Assembly (NCBI GenBank): GCA_034112105.1
Contig: JAWUVZ010000125.1
Coordinates: forward strand, 1-64,000
Length of the DNA: 64,000 nucleotides
DNA from: Glaciecola sp034112105
Lineage (GTDB): Bacteria; Pseudomonadota; Gammaproteobacteria; Enterobacterales; Alteromonadaceae
Direction of reading: 5' to 3'
Every line of letters begins with the position of its first letter. Position 1 is the stretch's first letter. The position numbers and the translations under genes are program-made. Positions 53,623 through 62,965 of this stretch are shown one piece after another. The notes beneath the pieces were generated by a model, which made no database searches, was not told where the DNA came from, and saw only the letters and a list, made by a program, of their open reading frames with translations.

Positions 53623-56298
53623 CTAAAATATATCGTCAATTTCGGGTGGTTTAGGTTGATCTTCATCTATTGGTAATGATAACTCATCATCTACTACATA
53701 AGTGGTTGGTTCAGTTCCAACTTTGAAATATTCGAACATTGCAGTCGCATCGGTTCGCCGCGTTAATTTACCTGTTTTGCTGTCAATTCTAACTCGAACA
53801 ATACCTTCCGGTATCTTTTTTTGTACTTCAGACTGGTCTTTAAGCACAACGTCCATAAATCGAATCCAGGCTGGTTGAGCCCCTTTGGCACCATCCTCAA
53901 CACCAATTACCGCGTTACCAATCCAATTAAATTTTTCTGGATTTTTGTTGACTAGATTTTGGTTTCGTGAGACTCGACCTAATTGACGAGATGCATCATC
54001 AAACCCAACCCATGCTGTTGCGACTAAGTTGCCAGCGAAGCCACTAAACCAAGTATCTTTTGAATCATTTGTCGTCCCTGTTTTACCGCCAATATCATCG
54101 CGTTGCAGCAAGTTTTTTGCACGCCATCCAGTGCCTAACCAATAGGTTTTGTTATTCCAATTACCATTCGCTTTAACAGCTGTGCGCATCATTTCTGTGA
54201 CCAAAAATGCAGTTTGCGGACTGATGACTTGCTCTGCAGATTGTTTGACGTTATTTTTCTGACTACCTTTTACTGCTACTTGACTAAACTCTGCAGCTAA
54301 CATGGCTTCAATATCAGCCTCATCGGCGGACTGCTTTTGTTGTTGAGCTTCAACATCGCATGGATTGCATGCATAAACAGGTTCCGCTTGCCATATTAAC
54401 TCACGCAGATCATTCTCGATTCGTTCTATAAAGAAGGGACGTACAGCAAAACCACCATTGGCCAGCACTGCAATGCCAGACACAACCTCCAAAGGCGAAT
54501 GCGAACCTGAGCCTAAGGACAGAGTTTCATCCCGCGGTATGTCGTCTTTGTCAAATCCAAAACGCGAAATATAATCCACCGTATTATCTAAACCAACACC
54601 ACGTAACAAACGCACCGACACAACGTTTTTAGACATGCCCAACGCAACACGCAAGCGTATTGGCCCTTCATAAACGGCAGGTGAGTTTTGCGGTCGCCAT
54701 GCGACGCCAGAAGAGCTATCCCACTGATTAATAGGCGCATCATTAATAATGCTAGCTAGCGTGTAGCCACTTGCAATAGCACCAGCATAGACAAAGGGCT
54801 TTATGTTTGAGCCTACTTGGCGTTTTGCTTGTGTCGCTCGGTTGAATTGGCTTTTATAAAAGCTGTAGCCACCTACCACCGCCTTTACAGCTCCGTTATT
54901 AGGGTCGAGTGCAACCAAAGCTCCAGCTGCGTCAGGAAGTTGTCCTAGTTGCCAAACATCATCTTGAGGTCGTTTACGGATATATATCAACATCCCTTCT
55001 TGAAGAATGTCAGCCGCAAATTCCGGATCGTCACCTTGTGTCTGATCATCTATGTAAGGTCTTGCCCAATCGAGACCATCCCACACTAATGTGAGCATTC
55101 GACCATCAGCCATAACAACGTCTGCCGTTTTGTCTCGCACCGTCATGACCACAGCGGGCAGCAGTGGATCTATTTCCTGAACACTATTCAGATATGCGGT
55201 CACTTTCTCAATAGGCCATGCATTTTTATTGATACGGGCCGCTATTACTTCTTGTATGACGTGAGCTTCTTCTGAACTATCAATCGTCAGCTCGGGTTTA
55301 ACACCTGTGCGCACAAGAGGCTCCCAAAGTTGCTCCAAAGCTCCTCTAAAGCCGTGCCTTTCATCATAATCATGTAAGTTTTGTATGACCGCTTCTTGTG
55401 CGGCTTTTTGAATATCATAAGTTGCTGTTGCATAGACATTAAAGCCACTGGTTTCTGCAATTTCCTTACCGTAGATGTCAACCATTTCGTTATAAATAAG
55501 ATCAGCTAAATAAGGGGCATCAAGCGCGAGTTCCGCACCGTGTTTTTTAGCTGATATCGGCGCTTGCGATGCTTCATCGAATTGTTGTCGATTAATATAA
55601 CCCTCATCTAACATGCGTAAAAGAACAATACGCCGACGATCTTTTGAGCGTTCAGGTCTGCTTATTGGGTTAAGTGCCGAAGGTGCTTGTGGCAATCCGG
55701 CTAAAGTAGCAAGCTGAGCCAGATTCAATTCATTTAAATTTTTTCCGTAATACACTTGGGCTGCTGCACCAAACCCAAAAGCCCGATGCCCTAACTCAAC
55801 TTTGTTAAGATATAGCTCAAGAATTTCGTCTTTGCTTAATTCCTGCTCCATGTGCAAAGCAATAAACAATTCTTTAATTTTACGACTAAATTTCTTTTCT
55901 CTGGACAAAAAGAAACCACGCGCCATTTGCATGGTTAATGTGCTAGCTCCCTGCCCTCGTTCTCCAGTTCTAATCAAGTTTAAGAAGGCACGACCGACAC
56001 CAATAGGATCGACACCAATATGACTGTAGAAACGGCTATCCTCTGTTGCGATTAAAGCCTGTATCAAGGTCTCGGGGACTTCATCAAGAGAAACGGGTAT
56101 CCTTCTTTTAACCCCATATTGAGATATTAATTTGCCGTCTTGGGTAAATATACGCATAGGAGTTTGTAATTTAACCTCTCTCAAGATTTCCACACTCGGC
56201 AGCCCTGGTTTGAGATAAAAATACATACCTATGATGCTAATGATCGCTAGGAAAAAACCTAATATGGTCAGTAACATGAGTTTCTTTATTAACTTCAC
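53623..56298 (-). CDS. mrcA: Bifunctional penicillin-binding protein 1A
   Basis: An 891-residue inner-membrane enzyme that polymerises and crosslinks peptidoglycan. One N-terminal anchor, then a GT51 glycosyltransferase domain (E-D-S-R-F-Y-S-H and Q-G-A-S-T-L-T-M-Q), an OB-like insert, and a transpeptidase domain with S-N-I-K (S-x-x-K), S-K-N and K-T-G-T-T. The start is GTG; this gives the length expected for PBP1A, while an ATG seven codons later would shorten the cytoplasmic stub. It is divergent from pilM, as in most gammaproteobacteria. Confidence 0.96.
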   Translation of the reverse strand: MKLIKKLMLLTILGFFLAIISIIGMYFYLKPGLPSVEILREVKLQTPMRIFTQDGKLISQYGVKRRIPVSLDEVPETLIQALIATEDSRFYSHIGVDPIGVGRAFLNLIRTGERGQGASTLTMQMARGFFLSREKKFSRKIKELFIALHMEQELSKDEILELYLNKVELGHRAFGFGAAAQVYYGKNLNELNLAQLATLAGLPQAPSALNPISRPERSKDRRRIVLLRMLDEGYINRQQFDEASQAPISAKKHGAELALDAPYLADLIYNEMVDIYGKEIAETSGFNVYATATYDIQKAAQEAVIQNLHDYDERHGFRGALEQLWEPLVRTGVKPELTIDSSEEAHVIQEVIAARINKNAWPIEKVTAYLNSVQEIDPLLPAVVMTVRDKTADVVMADGRMLTLVWDGLDWARPYIDDQTQGDDPEFAADILQEGMLIYIRKRPQDDVWQLGQLPDAAGALVALDPNNGAVKAVVGGYSFYKSQFNRATQAKRQVGSNIKPFVYAGAIASGYTLASIINDAPINQWDSSSGVAWRPQNSPAVYEGPIRLRVALGMSKNVVSVRLLRGVGLDNTVDYISRFGFDKDDIPRDETLSLGSGSHSPLEVVSGIAVLANGGFAVRPFFIERIENDLRELIWQAEPVYACNPCDVEAQQQKQSADEADIEAMLAAEFSQVAVKGSQKNNVKQSAEQVISPQTAFLVTEMMRTAVKANGNWNNKTYWLGTGWRAKNLLQRDDIGGKTGTTNDSKDTWFSGFAGNLVATAWVGFDDASRQLGRVSRNQNLVNKNPEKFNWIGNAVIGVEDGAKGAQPAWIRFMDVVLKDQSEVQKKIPEGIVRVRIDSKTGKLTRRTDATAMFEYFKVGTEPTTYVVDDELSLPIDEDQPKPPEIDDIF

Positions 56299-56436
56299 TG
56301 TGCTGTTTTCACTTTTAATTGTTGGGATTAAATACTCAATTTTTATACTTAGGTGTCGTTAACAGAACCATACAATTTAAAAAAATCAGTATTATTTGTA
56401 CCTATGATACTAGAACTATGACAGAGCTACTATTGA

Positions 56437-57501
56437 ATGAAATCGCTTTTTAAGAAAAAAGCCCAAAGTATAATTGGGTTAGACATAGGAACCAAGTACG
56501 TAAAGGCAGTATGCCTAGATGTTAGCGGTTCTGTGACTAAAGTAAATGCTTTCGCTTGCGAACCTATCATTGGTGCCGCATTTAATGAGCGTGAAATAAA
56601 AGACTTTGACGCTGTCAGCAAAGCATTAGCGAAAATTAAGCACCACTTGAAGACCAAAAATAAGAATGTTGCGATAGCTGTGGCCGGCTCATCCGTCTTG
56701 AGTAAAGTGGTGTTCATGGATCCAAATCAAACTGACTTTGAATTAGAAAGTCAGATTGAAATAGAAGCTGATAGCTTAATACCCTACCCGTTAGAAGAAG
56801 TTTATTTGGACTTTGAAGAATTGGGTGAAAGCAAAACACACGGCGGAAAAGTAGAAGTTTTACTAAGCGCTGCACACAAAGACATGATTGATAGCCGCAT
56901 TACGTTAGTAAGAGAAGCCCCTTTTGACCCAGTAATCATGGACATCGAAGGATACGCCTTAGGTAATGCCCTTATCCACTTCGCAACTCACAGAAAAGAT
57001 TGTCCAACTTGCTGCATTAACGTAGGCGCTAGTTTACTGCAAGTGTGCTTCGTGGAAGATGGCGAAGTTATTTATAGTAAAGAACACAACTTCGGTATAA
57101 ATAAATTCATACAAGATTTAGCGGTTATTCACTCGTTAGACATTCAAGAAGTGGAGAATCAAATAGCTGACGGTTCAGCACCCGAGTCATGGTTTAAAGA
57201 TACGTTGCCAATGTTTTTATCTGCATTGCAACAACAAATACAACGCGCTTTGCAAATGTACGCATCTACAACGCACAAACAACAGCCTGAAAAAATATTA
57301 ATTTCTGGTGGTGCCGGCTCACTTCCGACGCTAGTAGAGGAGTTATCAAAAGACTTAGGCATTAAAGTTGAAGCTTTTAATCCGTTTTCAAATTTAATAA
57401 TCGGTGAAAACGTTGACGTTGAAAGGTTGAACAAGTTTGCTGCGCAACTGGCAATTGCAGTGGGCTTAGCAAGTAGGAGTTATTCGCAATGGCACATGTA
57501 A
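56437..57501 (+). CDS. pilM: Type IV pilus assembly protein PilM
   Basis: A 354-residue actin-fold cytoplasmic protein. I-G-L-D-I-G-T-K-Y-V-K-A-V near residue 15 is the first nucleotide-binding block, and I-S-G-G-A-G-S-L-P the last. It links the cytoplasmic pilus motor to the PilNO inner-membrane complex. First gene of pilMNOPQ; pilN overlaps it by 13 bases. Confidence 0.95.
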   Translation: MKSLFKKKAQSIIGLDIGTKYVKAVCLDVSGSVTKVNAFACEPIIGAAFNEREIKDFDAVSKALAKIKHHLKTKNKNVAIAVAGSSVLSKVVFMDPNQTDFELESQIEIEADSLIPYPLEEVYLDFEELGESKTHGGKVEVLLSAAHKDMIDSRITLVREAPFDPVIMDIEGYALGNALIHFATHRKDCPTCCINVGASLLQVCFVEDGEVIYSKEHNFGINKFIQDLAVIHSLDIQEVENQIADGSAPESWFKDTLPMFLSALQQQIQRALQMYASTTHKQQPEKILISGGAGSLPTLVEELSKDLGIKVEAFNPFSNLIIGENVDVERLNKFAAQLAIAVGLASRSYSQWHM

Positions 57502-58076
57502 ACTTATTACCGTGGCGCGAAGCTCAGCGTCAGCGCCATAAAAAACAGTATATTACTTCATTGGTTATCATTTCAATTTCTGTACTTGCCGTATTTTGGC
57601 TATTAGGCGAAGTCATTGAACAACAAATTCGCAATCAGGATTCAAGAAATAATTATCTAGAACAGCAAATTAGTGTTATCGACACACAAATTGAGCGCAT
57701 TAAAGACATTCGTAGCTCAAAGGCAGAAATAGCTCAACGCATGGCGCTTATTGAGCAACTGCAAGTGAGCAAAAATGTATCACCCATTGTATTTGACGAA
57801 TTAGCACGAATTGTTCCAGCGGGTGTTTCATTTGAGAAAATGTCTCGTAGTGGCAACTTAATAGAGATTGTGGGAATTAGCGAATCAAACAACCGCCTGT
57901 CTGCATTCATGCGAAACCTTGAGCGGTCAGATGTATTTACTAGTGGCGAATTATCTTCAATCACAGCTGATGTGAGTACCTCCAATGCAGTAAGTGACTT
58001 TAAATTAACGTTCTCTATTACGTCGAAAGTTGCACCAGTTCAAAACACAGAAACGCTTAAAGAGGGGAGTCAATAA
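57489..58076 (+). CDS. pilN: Type IV pilus assembly protein PilN
   Basis: A 195-residue bitopic inner-membrane protein. The conserved N-terminus H-V-N-L-L-P-W-R-E is the PilM-binding segment, followed by a membrane helix (about 20-38) and a periplasmic coiled coil plus ferredoxin-like domain. Shares one base of stop/start with pilO (TAATG). Confidence 0.94.
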   Translation: MAHVNLLPWREAQRQRHKKQYITSLVIISISVLAVFWLLGEVIEQQIRNQDSRNNYLEQQISVIDTQIERIKDIRSSKAEIAQRMALIEQLQVSKNVSPIVFDELARIVPAGVSFEKMSRSGNLIEIVGISESNNRLSAFMRNLERSDVFTSGELSSITADVSTSNAVSDFKLTFSITSKVAPVQNTETLKEGSQ

Positions 58077-58693
58077 TGGCTTTTGATTTTTCTAAACTAC
58101 AGGAAATAAACGATCTTGATTTCGAACAAGTAGCGATTTGGCCAAAGGAAATCAAAACTGTTGTTGCTATATTTTGTGTGGCAGTAGTCGGTGCTATTTG
58201 TTATTACGCTATTATCAGCAGCAAGTTGCCATTGCTGGACAGTTCGAAAAGCAAAGAGATTTCACTTAGATCGACATTTGAATCGAAGTATAGAATGGCT
58301 GTAAACGTGCAAGCTTATGAAAAACAGCTAGTAAGAATGCAAAGTGATTTTTCATCGATGCTCAAAACGTTGCCAACCAGCAATGAAACGCCAGGATTGT
58401 TGGACGACATTACTTATGTGGGAACCGATGCTGGTCTGTCATTTAAGGTACTTAATTGGCAACAAGAAAAACCGAAAGAATTTTATACCGAGTTACCTAT
58501 TCAACTAGAAGTTGCGGGAACTTACCATGAATTTGGCCTATTCACGTCGAACATCGCCAATCTTCCTAGAATTGTAACATTGCACGACTTTGATATCACA
58601 AACAACAAAGGTATTCTTAGTTTAAAAATGCAAGCAAAAACTTATCGTGCTGCGATAACTCAAGCCGATATGATTAATAAGGGGCAAGAGTAA
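58076..58693 (+). CDS. pilO: Type IV pilus assembly protein PilO
   Basis: A 205-residue inner-membrane protein with one membrane segment (about 24-45), a short coiled coil and a periplasmic domain. It pairs with PilN to form the alignment complex. A GAGGGGAG ribosome site lies just before the ATG. The stop shares a base with pilP (TAATG). Confidence 0.93.
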   Translation: MAFDFSKLQEINDLDFEQVAIWPKEIKTVVAIFCVAVVGAICYYAIISSKLPLLDSSKSKEISLRSTFESKYRMAVNVQAYEKQLVRMQSDFSSMLKTLPTSNETPGLLDDITYVGTDAGLSFKVLNWQQEKPKEFYTELPIQLEVAGTYHEFGLFTSNIANLPRIVTLHDFDITNNKGILSLKMQAKTYRAAITQADMINKGQE

Positions 58694-59247
58694 TGACAAG
58701 AATATTAAGAAAGTATCTTGTGCTTGCGACCTGCGTTGGCTTATCAGCTTGCAGCGCGCAAATTGATGATCTAATTGCCTACACCGATAGCGTGAAAGCA
58801 AGCACTAATATCAGTATCGAAGATTATCCTGAGTTCAAGCAGTTGCAGCCAGTCAATTATACAGCGAGCAATATGCGCAGCCCATTTCAAAGGTTACAAC
58901 AAGGAAATGAAGTAACAAAAAACGTGACTGTTCAAACGGCTAACTGTAGTCAACCAAACCGACAGCGCACAAAAGAAAAATTAGAATCATATGGTATCGA
59001 TGCATTACAGATGGCAGGTGTATTTAGCACTGGCGGACACAAGTGGGTTCTTATTAAAGCCAATGATGGCAGTTTACACAAGGCGAAACGAGGCCAGTAC
59101 ATTGGCCTATTTTTCGGTAAAATTATTAACATAACGGATAAAGAAGTGGTTATTGAAGAAATGATACCTGACGGTGCTGGTTGCTGGAAAACCAAAACTG
59201 CCACATTAACCATGTCATCGGTAGCTGGAGAAAATGATAATGTCTGA
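58693..59247 (+). CDS. pilP: Type IV pilus lipoprotein PilP
   Basis: A 184-residue protein with a lipoprotein signal peptide; the lipobox is L-S-A-C with Cys20 as the acylated residue. The C-terminal beta-sandwich domain (about 95-175) contacts PilQ, and the flexible middle binds PilNO. Its end overlaps pilQ. Confidence 0.94.
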   Translation: MTRILRKYLVLATCVGLSACSAQIDDLIAYTDSVKASTNISIEDYPEFKQLQPVNYTASNMRSPFQRLQQGNEVTKNVTVQTANCSQPNRQRTKEKLESYGIDALQMAGVFSTGGHKWVLIKANDGSLHKAKRGQYIGLFFGKIINITDKEVVIEEMIPDGAGCWKTKTATLTMSSVAGENDNV

Positions 59248-61000
59248 GAAATATATTTTTAACAAGCGCTTAAACAGCAACAGACCCCATTGGGTCTTAA
59301 TAGTTGCGTTGGTTTTAGCCATTGTCAGTTTGAGCGCTGTTGCTCAAGAGTCTGAAAACTTAATTGATTTGGTTAATCCACAGGGTGATGCGGCTTCCGA
59401 GAACTCTGCCACCTTAAATAGCATTGATTTTAATCGTTCTGCAAAAACAGGGAATGTGTTGATTGGTTTTGAGGGTAAAGCCCCTTCAGTCTCTGTTGTA
59501 GAAGCCAAAGGTCTAGTTACCTTCACAATGAAAGACACCATGCTAGCAGAAGACCAGTACGTTGAAGTTGACGTTAGTCAATTTGGCACTGCTGTGCAAA
59601 GCATTGAAACATTTCAGGATGAAAACAAAGCAAAAGTTGAGATCCGTTACAACGGCTCAGTGAAAATTAAAAAGATAGAAGAAAATGGTATTGTCACTGT
59701 TGCAGTCACGCCGCTTACATTAGAAGAAGTTCAAAAATCCAATAATACGACTTACGAAGGAAAGCCAATTTCTTTGGATTTCCAAGATGTACCAGTGCGC
59801 CAAGTACTGCAGATTATTGCACAAGTTAATGGTTTTAACTTAGTAACGACCGACACCGTTAATGGCAATGTCACTATAAGTTTGTCTGGTGTTCCATGGG
59901 ACCAAGCCCTTGATATGATACTGAAAATTAGAGGGTTAGATAAACGTTTAGAAGGTAATATCCTGCTGATTGCTCCGACAGAAGAATTATCTGCTCGTGA
60001 AACGCAACAACTTCAGTCAAAGCAACAAGTACAAAACCTGGCTGAACTAAAGTCAGCGCACATCGAAATTAACTATGCCAAAGCAGATGAAATTGCGACC
60101 ATCCTCAAGTCGAGTGACGGCGGAATACTATCTAGTCGCGGCAACGTTACAGTTGATGCACGCACAAACACTATACTGATACGCGATACTTTAGAGAGTA
60201 TCGACGAAGCACGCCGAGTTATAAATGCATTAGATATCCCTGTCAAGCAAGTGCTGATTGAGTCTCGCATGGTCACAGTTCGCGATAACGTCGACGAACA
60301 GTTAGGCGTCCGTTGGGGATTCACTGGCGCGAGTGGCGATAATTCAGTTTCTGGTTCACTTATAGGTGCGGATACCACTGGCCAGGGCATTGTTCCTGAT
60401 ATCGGCGACAGATTAAACGTTAACCTGCCTGTCTCAAGTGCAGCTGGTAGTATCGGTTTTCAAATTGCTAACCTACTTGACGGTAATATCCTAGACCTTG
60501 AATTAAGTGCTTTAGAGGCTGAAAATAAGGGCGAAATTATTGCAAGTCCTCGGATTACTGTAGCAAATCAACAAGAAGCTTATATTGAACAAGGTACTGA
60601 AATTCCGTTTGTACAAGCAACCTCAAGTGGTGCAACGTCAGTCGAATTCAAAAAAGCCGTATTAAGCTTAAAAGTAACACCACATATAACACCCGATAAT
60701 AGAATTATTTTAAATCTGGTTGTCACACAAGATACGCGCGGCGACACAGTCTCTACTTCTACCGGTCCTGCCGTTGCAATAGATACGCAAGAAATAAGTA
60801 CTCAAGTGTTGGTGGAAAATGGTGAAACAATCGTGCTTGGTGGTATCTTTCAACAAGTTAGTACAAATGACGTTTCTAAAGTACCATTGCTGGGAGACAT
60901 TCCTTACTTCGGTAATTTATTCAAAACAACGTCAACGATCGAGCAAAAACGTGAGTTGCTTATATTTGTAACACCAAAAATCATCGAAGAAGGCTTTTAG
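59240..61000 (+). CDS. pilQ: Type IV pilus secretin PilQ
   Basis: A 586-residue outer-membrane secretin. After a signal peptide (ending near A-V-A-Q) come one AMIN domain (about 45-155), an STN/N0 domain (about 160-225), an N1 domain, and the secretin core with V-P-L-L-G-D-I-P-Y-F-G-N-L-F. With one AMIN domain it is at the short end of the family. I prefer ATG at 59240, 9 bases after GGAG; an ATG at 59234 is only 3 bases from it. Forms the pore through which the pilus leaves the cell. Confidence 0.95.
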   Translation: MSEKYIFNKRLNSNRPHWVLIVALVLAIVSLSAVAQESENLIDLVNPQGDAASENSATLNSIDFNRSAKTGNVLIGFEGKAPSVSVVEAKGLVTFTMKDTMLAEDQYVEVDVSQFGTAVQSIETFQDENKAKVEIRYNGSVKIKKIEENGIVTVAVTPLTLEEVQKSNNTTYEGKPISLDFQDVPVRQVLQIIAQVNGFNLVTTDTVNGNVTISLSGVPWDQALDMILKIRGLDKRLEGNILLIAPTEELSARETQQLQSKQQVQNLAELKSAHIEINYAKADEIATILKSSDGGILSSRGNVTVDARTNTILIRDTLESIDEARRVINALDIPVKQVLIESRMVTVRDNVDEQLGVRWGFTGASGDNSVSGSLIGADTTGQGIVPDIGDRLNVNLPVSSAAGSIGFQIANLLDGNILDLELSALEAENKGEIIASPRITVANQQEAYIEQGTEIPFVQATSSGATSVEFKKAVLSLKVTPHITPDNRIILNLVVTQDTRGDTVSTSTGPAVAIDTQEISTQVLVENGETIVLGGIFQQVSTNDVSKVPLLGDIPYFGNLFKTTSTIEQKRELLIFVTPKIIEEGF

Positions 61001-61047
61001 TTGCTGACATATTAGCGATATTGCACTATTATGATCGGCTCGCAAGG

Positions 61048-61075
61048 AGAGTGAAGGCATAGCCTTTGCTCTTTT
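61048..61075 (+). terminator. Terminator of the pilMNOPQ operon
   Basis: AGAGTGAAGGC pairs with GCCTTTGCTCT (two G-T pairs) around an ATA loop, followed by TTT. It lies 47 bases after pilQ and separates it from aroK. The rest of the 298-base gap holds only AT-rich sequence where an aroK promoter should be. Confidence 0.65.
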
Positions 61076-61298
61076 GCAGTTCTAAAGCACAGTATTTTAC
61101 ATTTTCCTTTGATAAGAATGCTTGCATATCATGCTAGTTAATTGAGATAATCCCCGCATAGATTTTCCAATGAGGAAATTATTCGCTCGCATTGACGTTA
61201 AAAAATGATAAAACGCGTTAATGTGGTAGTTAAAGTTGGTTGTCACGAATACACCAAGCCGACTTCAATCGTTTATAAAGAATGTGAATTAATCAGAC

Positions 61299-61814
61299 AT
61301 GGCTGAAAAACGTAATATATTTCTTGTTGGCCCAATGGGAGCAGGAAAGAGCACTATCGGTAGACACCTTGCAGACGAACTCCACCTCGATTTTTACGAC
61401 TCCGATCAAGAAATAGAGAAGCGCACTGGCGCTGATATCGCTTGGATTTTTGATCTAGAGGGTGAAGACGGTTTTCGCAAACGTGAAGAAGACATCATAA
61501 ACGACCTCACAGATAAACAAGGTATCGTACTAGCAACAGGTGGTGGTTCAATTGTCTCAAAAAATGTGAGAAATAGACTTTCAGCACGAGGGATTGTCGT
61601 TTACTTACAAACAACTATCGATAAACAAGTCGCCAGAACTCAGCGTGATAAGCGTCGCCCTCTGCTTCAGAATAGTGATCCAGAGCAAGTTTTAAGAGAT
61701 TTAGCTGACGAACGTAACCCTTTATATACTGAGGTTGCTGATTATGTAGTTGAAACAGATGACCAAAGCGCACGAGCAGTAGCAAACCAAATTATCAGTA
61801 AAATCGGTTTGTAA
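61299..61814 (+). CDS. aroK: Shikimate kinase
   Basis: A 171-residue kinase that phosphorylates shikimate for aromatic amino-acid synthesis. P-loop G-P-M-G-A-G-K-S-T (about 11-19), the shikimate-binding D-S-D and G-G-G-S-I-V, and the lid arginines in R-D-K-R-R-P-L are visible. aroB follows 38 bases later, the usual aroKB pair after pilQ. Confidence 0.97.
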   Translation: MAEKRNIFLVGPMGAGKSTIGRHLADELHLDFYDSDQEIEKRTGADIAWIFDLEGEDGFRKREEDIINDLTDKQGIVLATGGGSIVSKNVRNRLSARGIVVYLQTTIDKQVARTQRDKRRPLLQNSDPEQVLRDLADERNPLYTEVADYVVETDDQSARAVANQIISKIGL

Positions 61815-61852
61815 TAGGTTAATTTTCAGGACTTTTTGAAGGATATTGAGCT

Positions 61853-62926
61853 ATGCCCACATTAAACGTCGATTTGGGAGAGCGTAGCTACCCTATTTAT
61901 ATTGAAACCGGTTTGTTTAGTCAATCCGGTTTTTTGCTTTCTGCTATTCAAGGAAAGCAATGCGCTATTGTAACCAACGAAACTGTTGCTCCTCTTTTTT
62001 TAAATAGCATTAAAAAGCCATTGAACGAAGCCAGTATTAGTACATTTGAGATCATTTTGCCCGATGGTGAACAGTATAAAACAATTGAATATTTTAATGT
62101 TGTGTTAACTGAGCTACTCGAAAATAGAGCGGCTAGAGACACAACACTTATTGCTTTAGGGGGCGGTGTCATTGGCGATATGGGCGGCTTTGCAGCGGCT
62201 TGCTATCAGCGCGGAATTCCCTTCATTCAGGTTCCGACAACGCTATTGTCACAAGTGGACTCGTCTGTTGGCGGAAAAACTGCTGTAAATCATCCACTTG
62301 GAAAAAATATGATTGGCGCTTTTTATCAACCTAAAGCCGTATTTATTGATACAAATTCACTATCTACATTGCCAGATAGAGAGTTCTGTGCGGGAATGGC
62401 CGAAGTAATAAAATATGGGATAATGTACGACGGCGACTTCTTTACTTGGATTGAAAACCAAACTACAGCAATAAAAAATCGTGATGCCGACGCGCTGCGA
62501 TATTTAATTACAAAATGTTGCGCTATAAAGGCTCAAATCGTAAATTTGGATGAGAAAGAGCATGGCGTTAGAGCGTTGTTGAACTTAGGTCACACCTTTG
62601 GCCATGCAATAGAGGCAGAGAAAGGCTACGGTGTATGGTTACATGGTGAGGCGGTTGCAGCTGGCATGGTGCTTGCTACTAAACTTGCAGTGCTACGTAA
62701 TTTGATAACAGCGTCAGAATGCAGTCGCGTACAACGGCTCTTAGCGTTATTTAATTTACCGATTATCGGGCCCGCGGATATGTCTGCAGGCCGCTATATT
62801 GGGCATATGCAACATGATAAAAAGGTACTCTCTGGCAAAATACGATTCATCGTTCCGACATCTATAGGCAGCGCTAAAGTGATAGATGATGTTAAAAATG
62901 AAGAATTAACAACAATATTGAACTAG
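61853..62926 (+). CDS. aroB: 3-dehydroquinate synthase
   Basis: A 357-residue NAD- and zinc-dependent enzyme, second step of the shikimate pathway. D-G-E-Q-Y-K-T, G-G-G-V-I-G-D-M-G-G-F-A and L-G-H-T-F-G-H-A-I-E carry the cofactor and metal sites. It precedes the damX-like gene by 39 bases. Confidence 0.97.
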   Translation: MPTLNVDLGERSYPIYIETGLFSQSGFLLSAIQGKQCAIVTNETVAPLFLNSIKKPLNEASISTFEIILPDGEQYKTIEYFNVVLTELLENRAARDTTLIALGGGVIGDMGGFAAACYQRGIPFIQVPTTLLSQVDSSVGGKTAVNHPLGKNMIGAFYQPKAVFIDTNSLSTLPDREFCAGMAEVIKYGIMYDGDFFTWIENQTTAIKNRDADALRYLITKCCAIKAQIVNLDEKEHGVRALLNLGHTFGHAIEAEKGYGVWLHGEAVAAGMVLATKLAVLRNLITASECSRVQRLLALFNLPIIGPADMSAGRYIGHMQHDKKVLSGKIRFIVPTSIGSAKVIDDVKNEELTTILN

Positions 62927-62965
62927 CGAGAATTTGTAAGGCCAAATTTAAAAGGACATGACCGT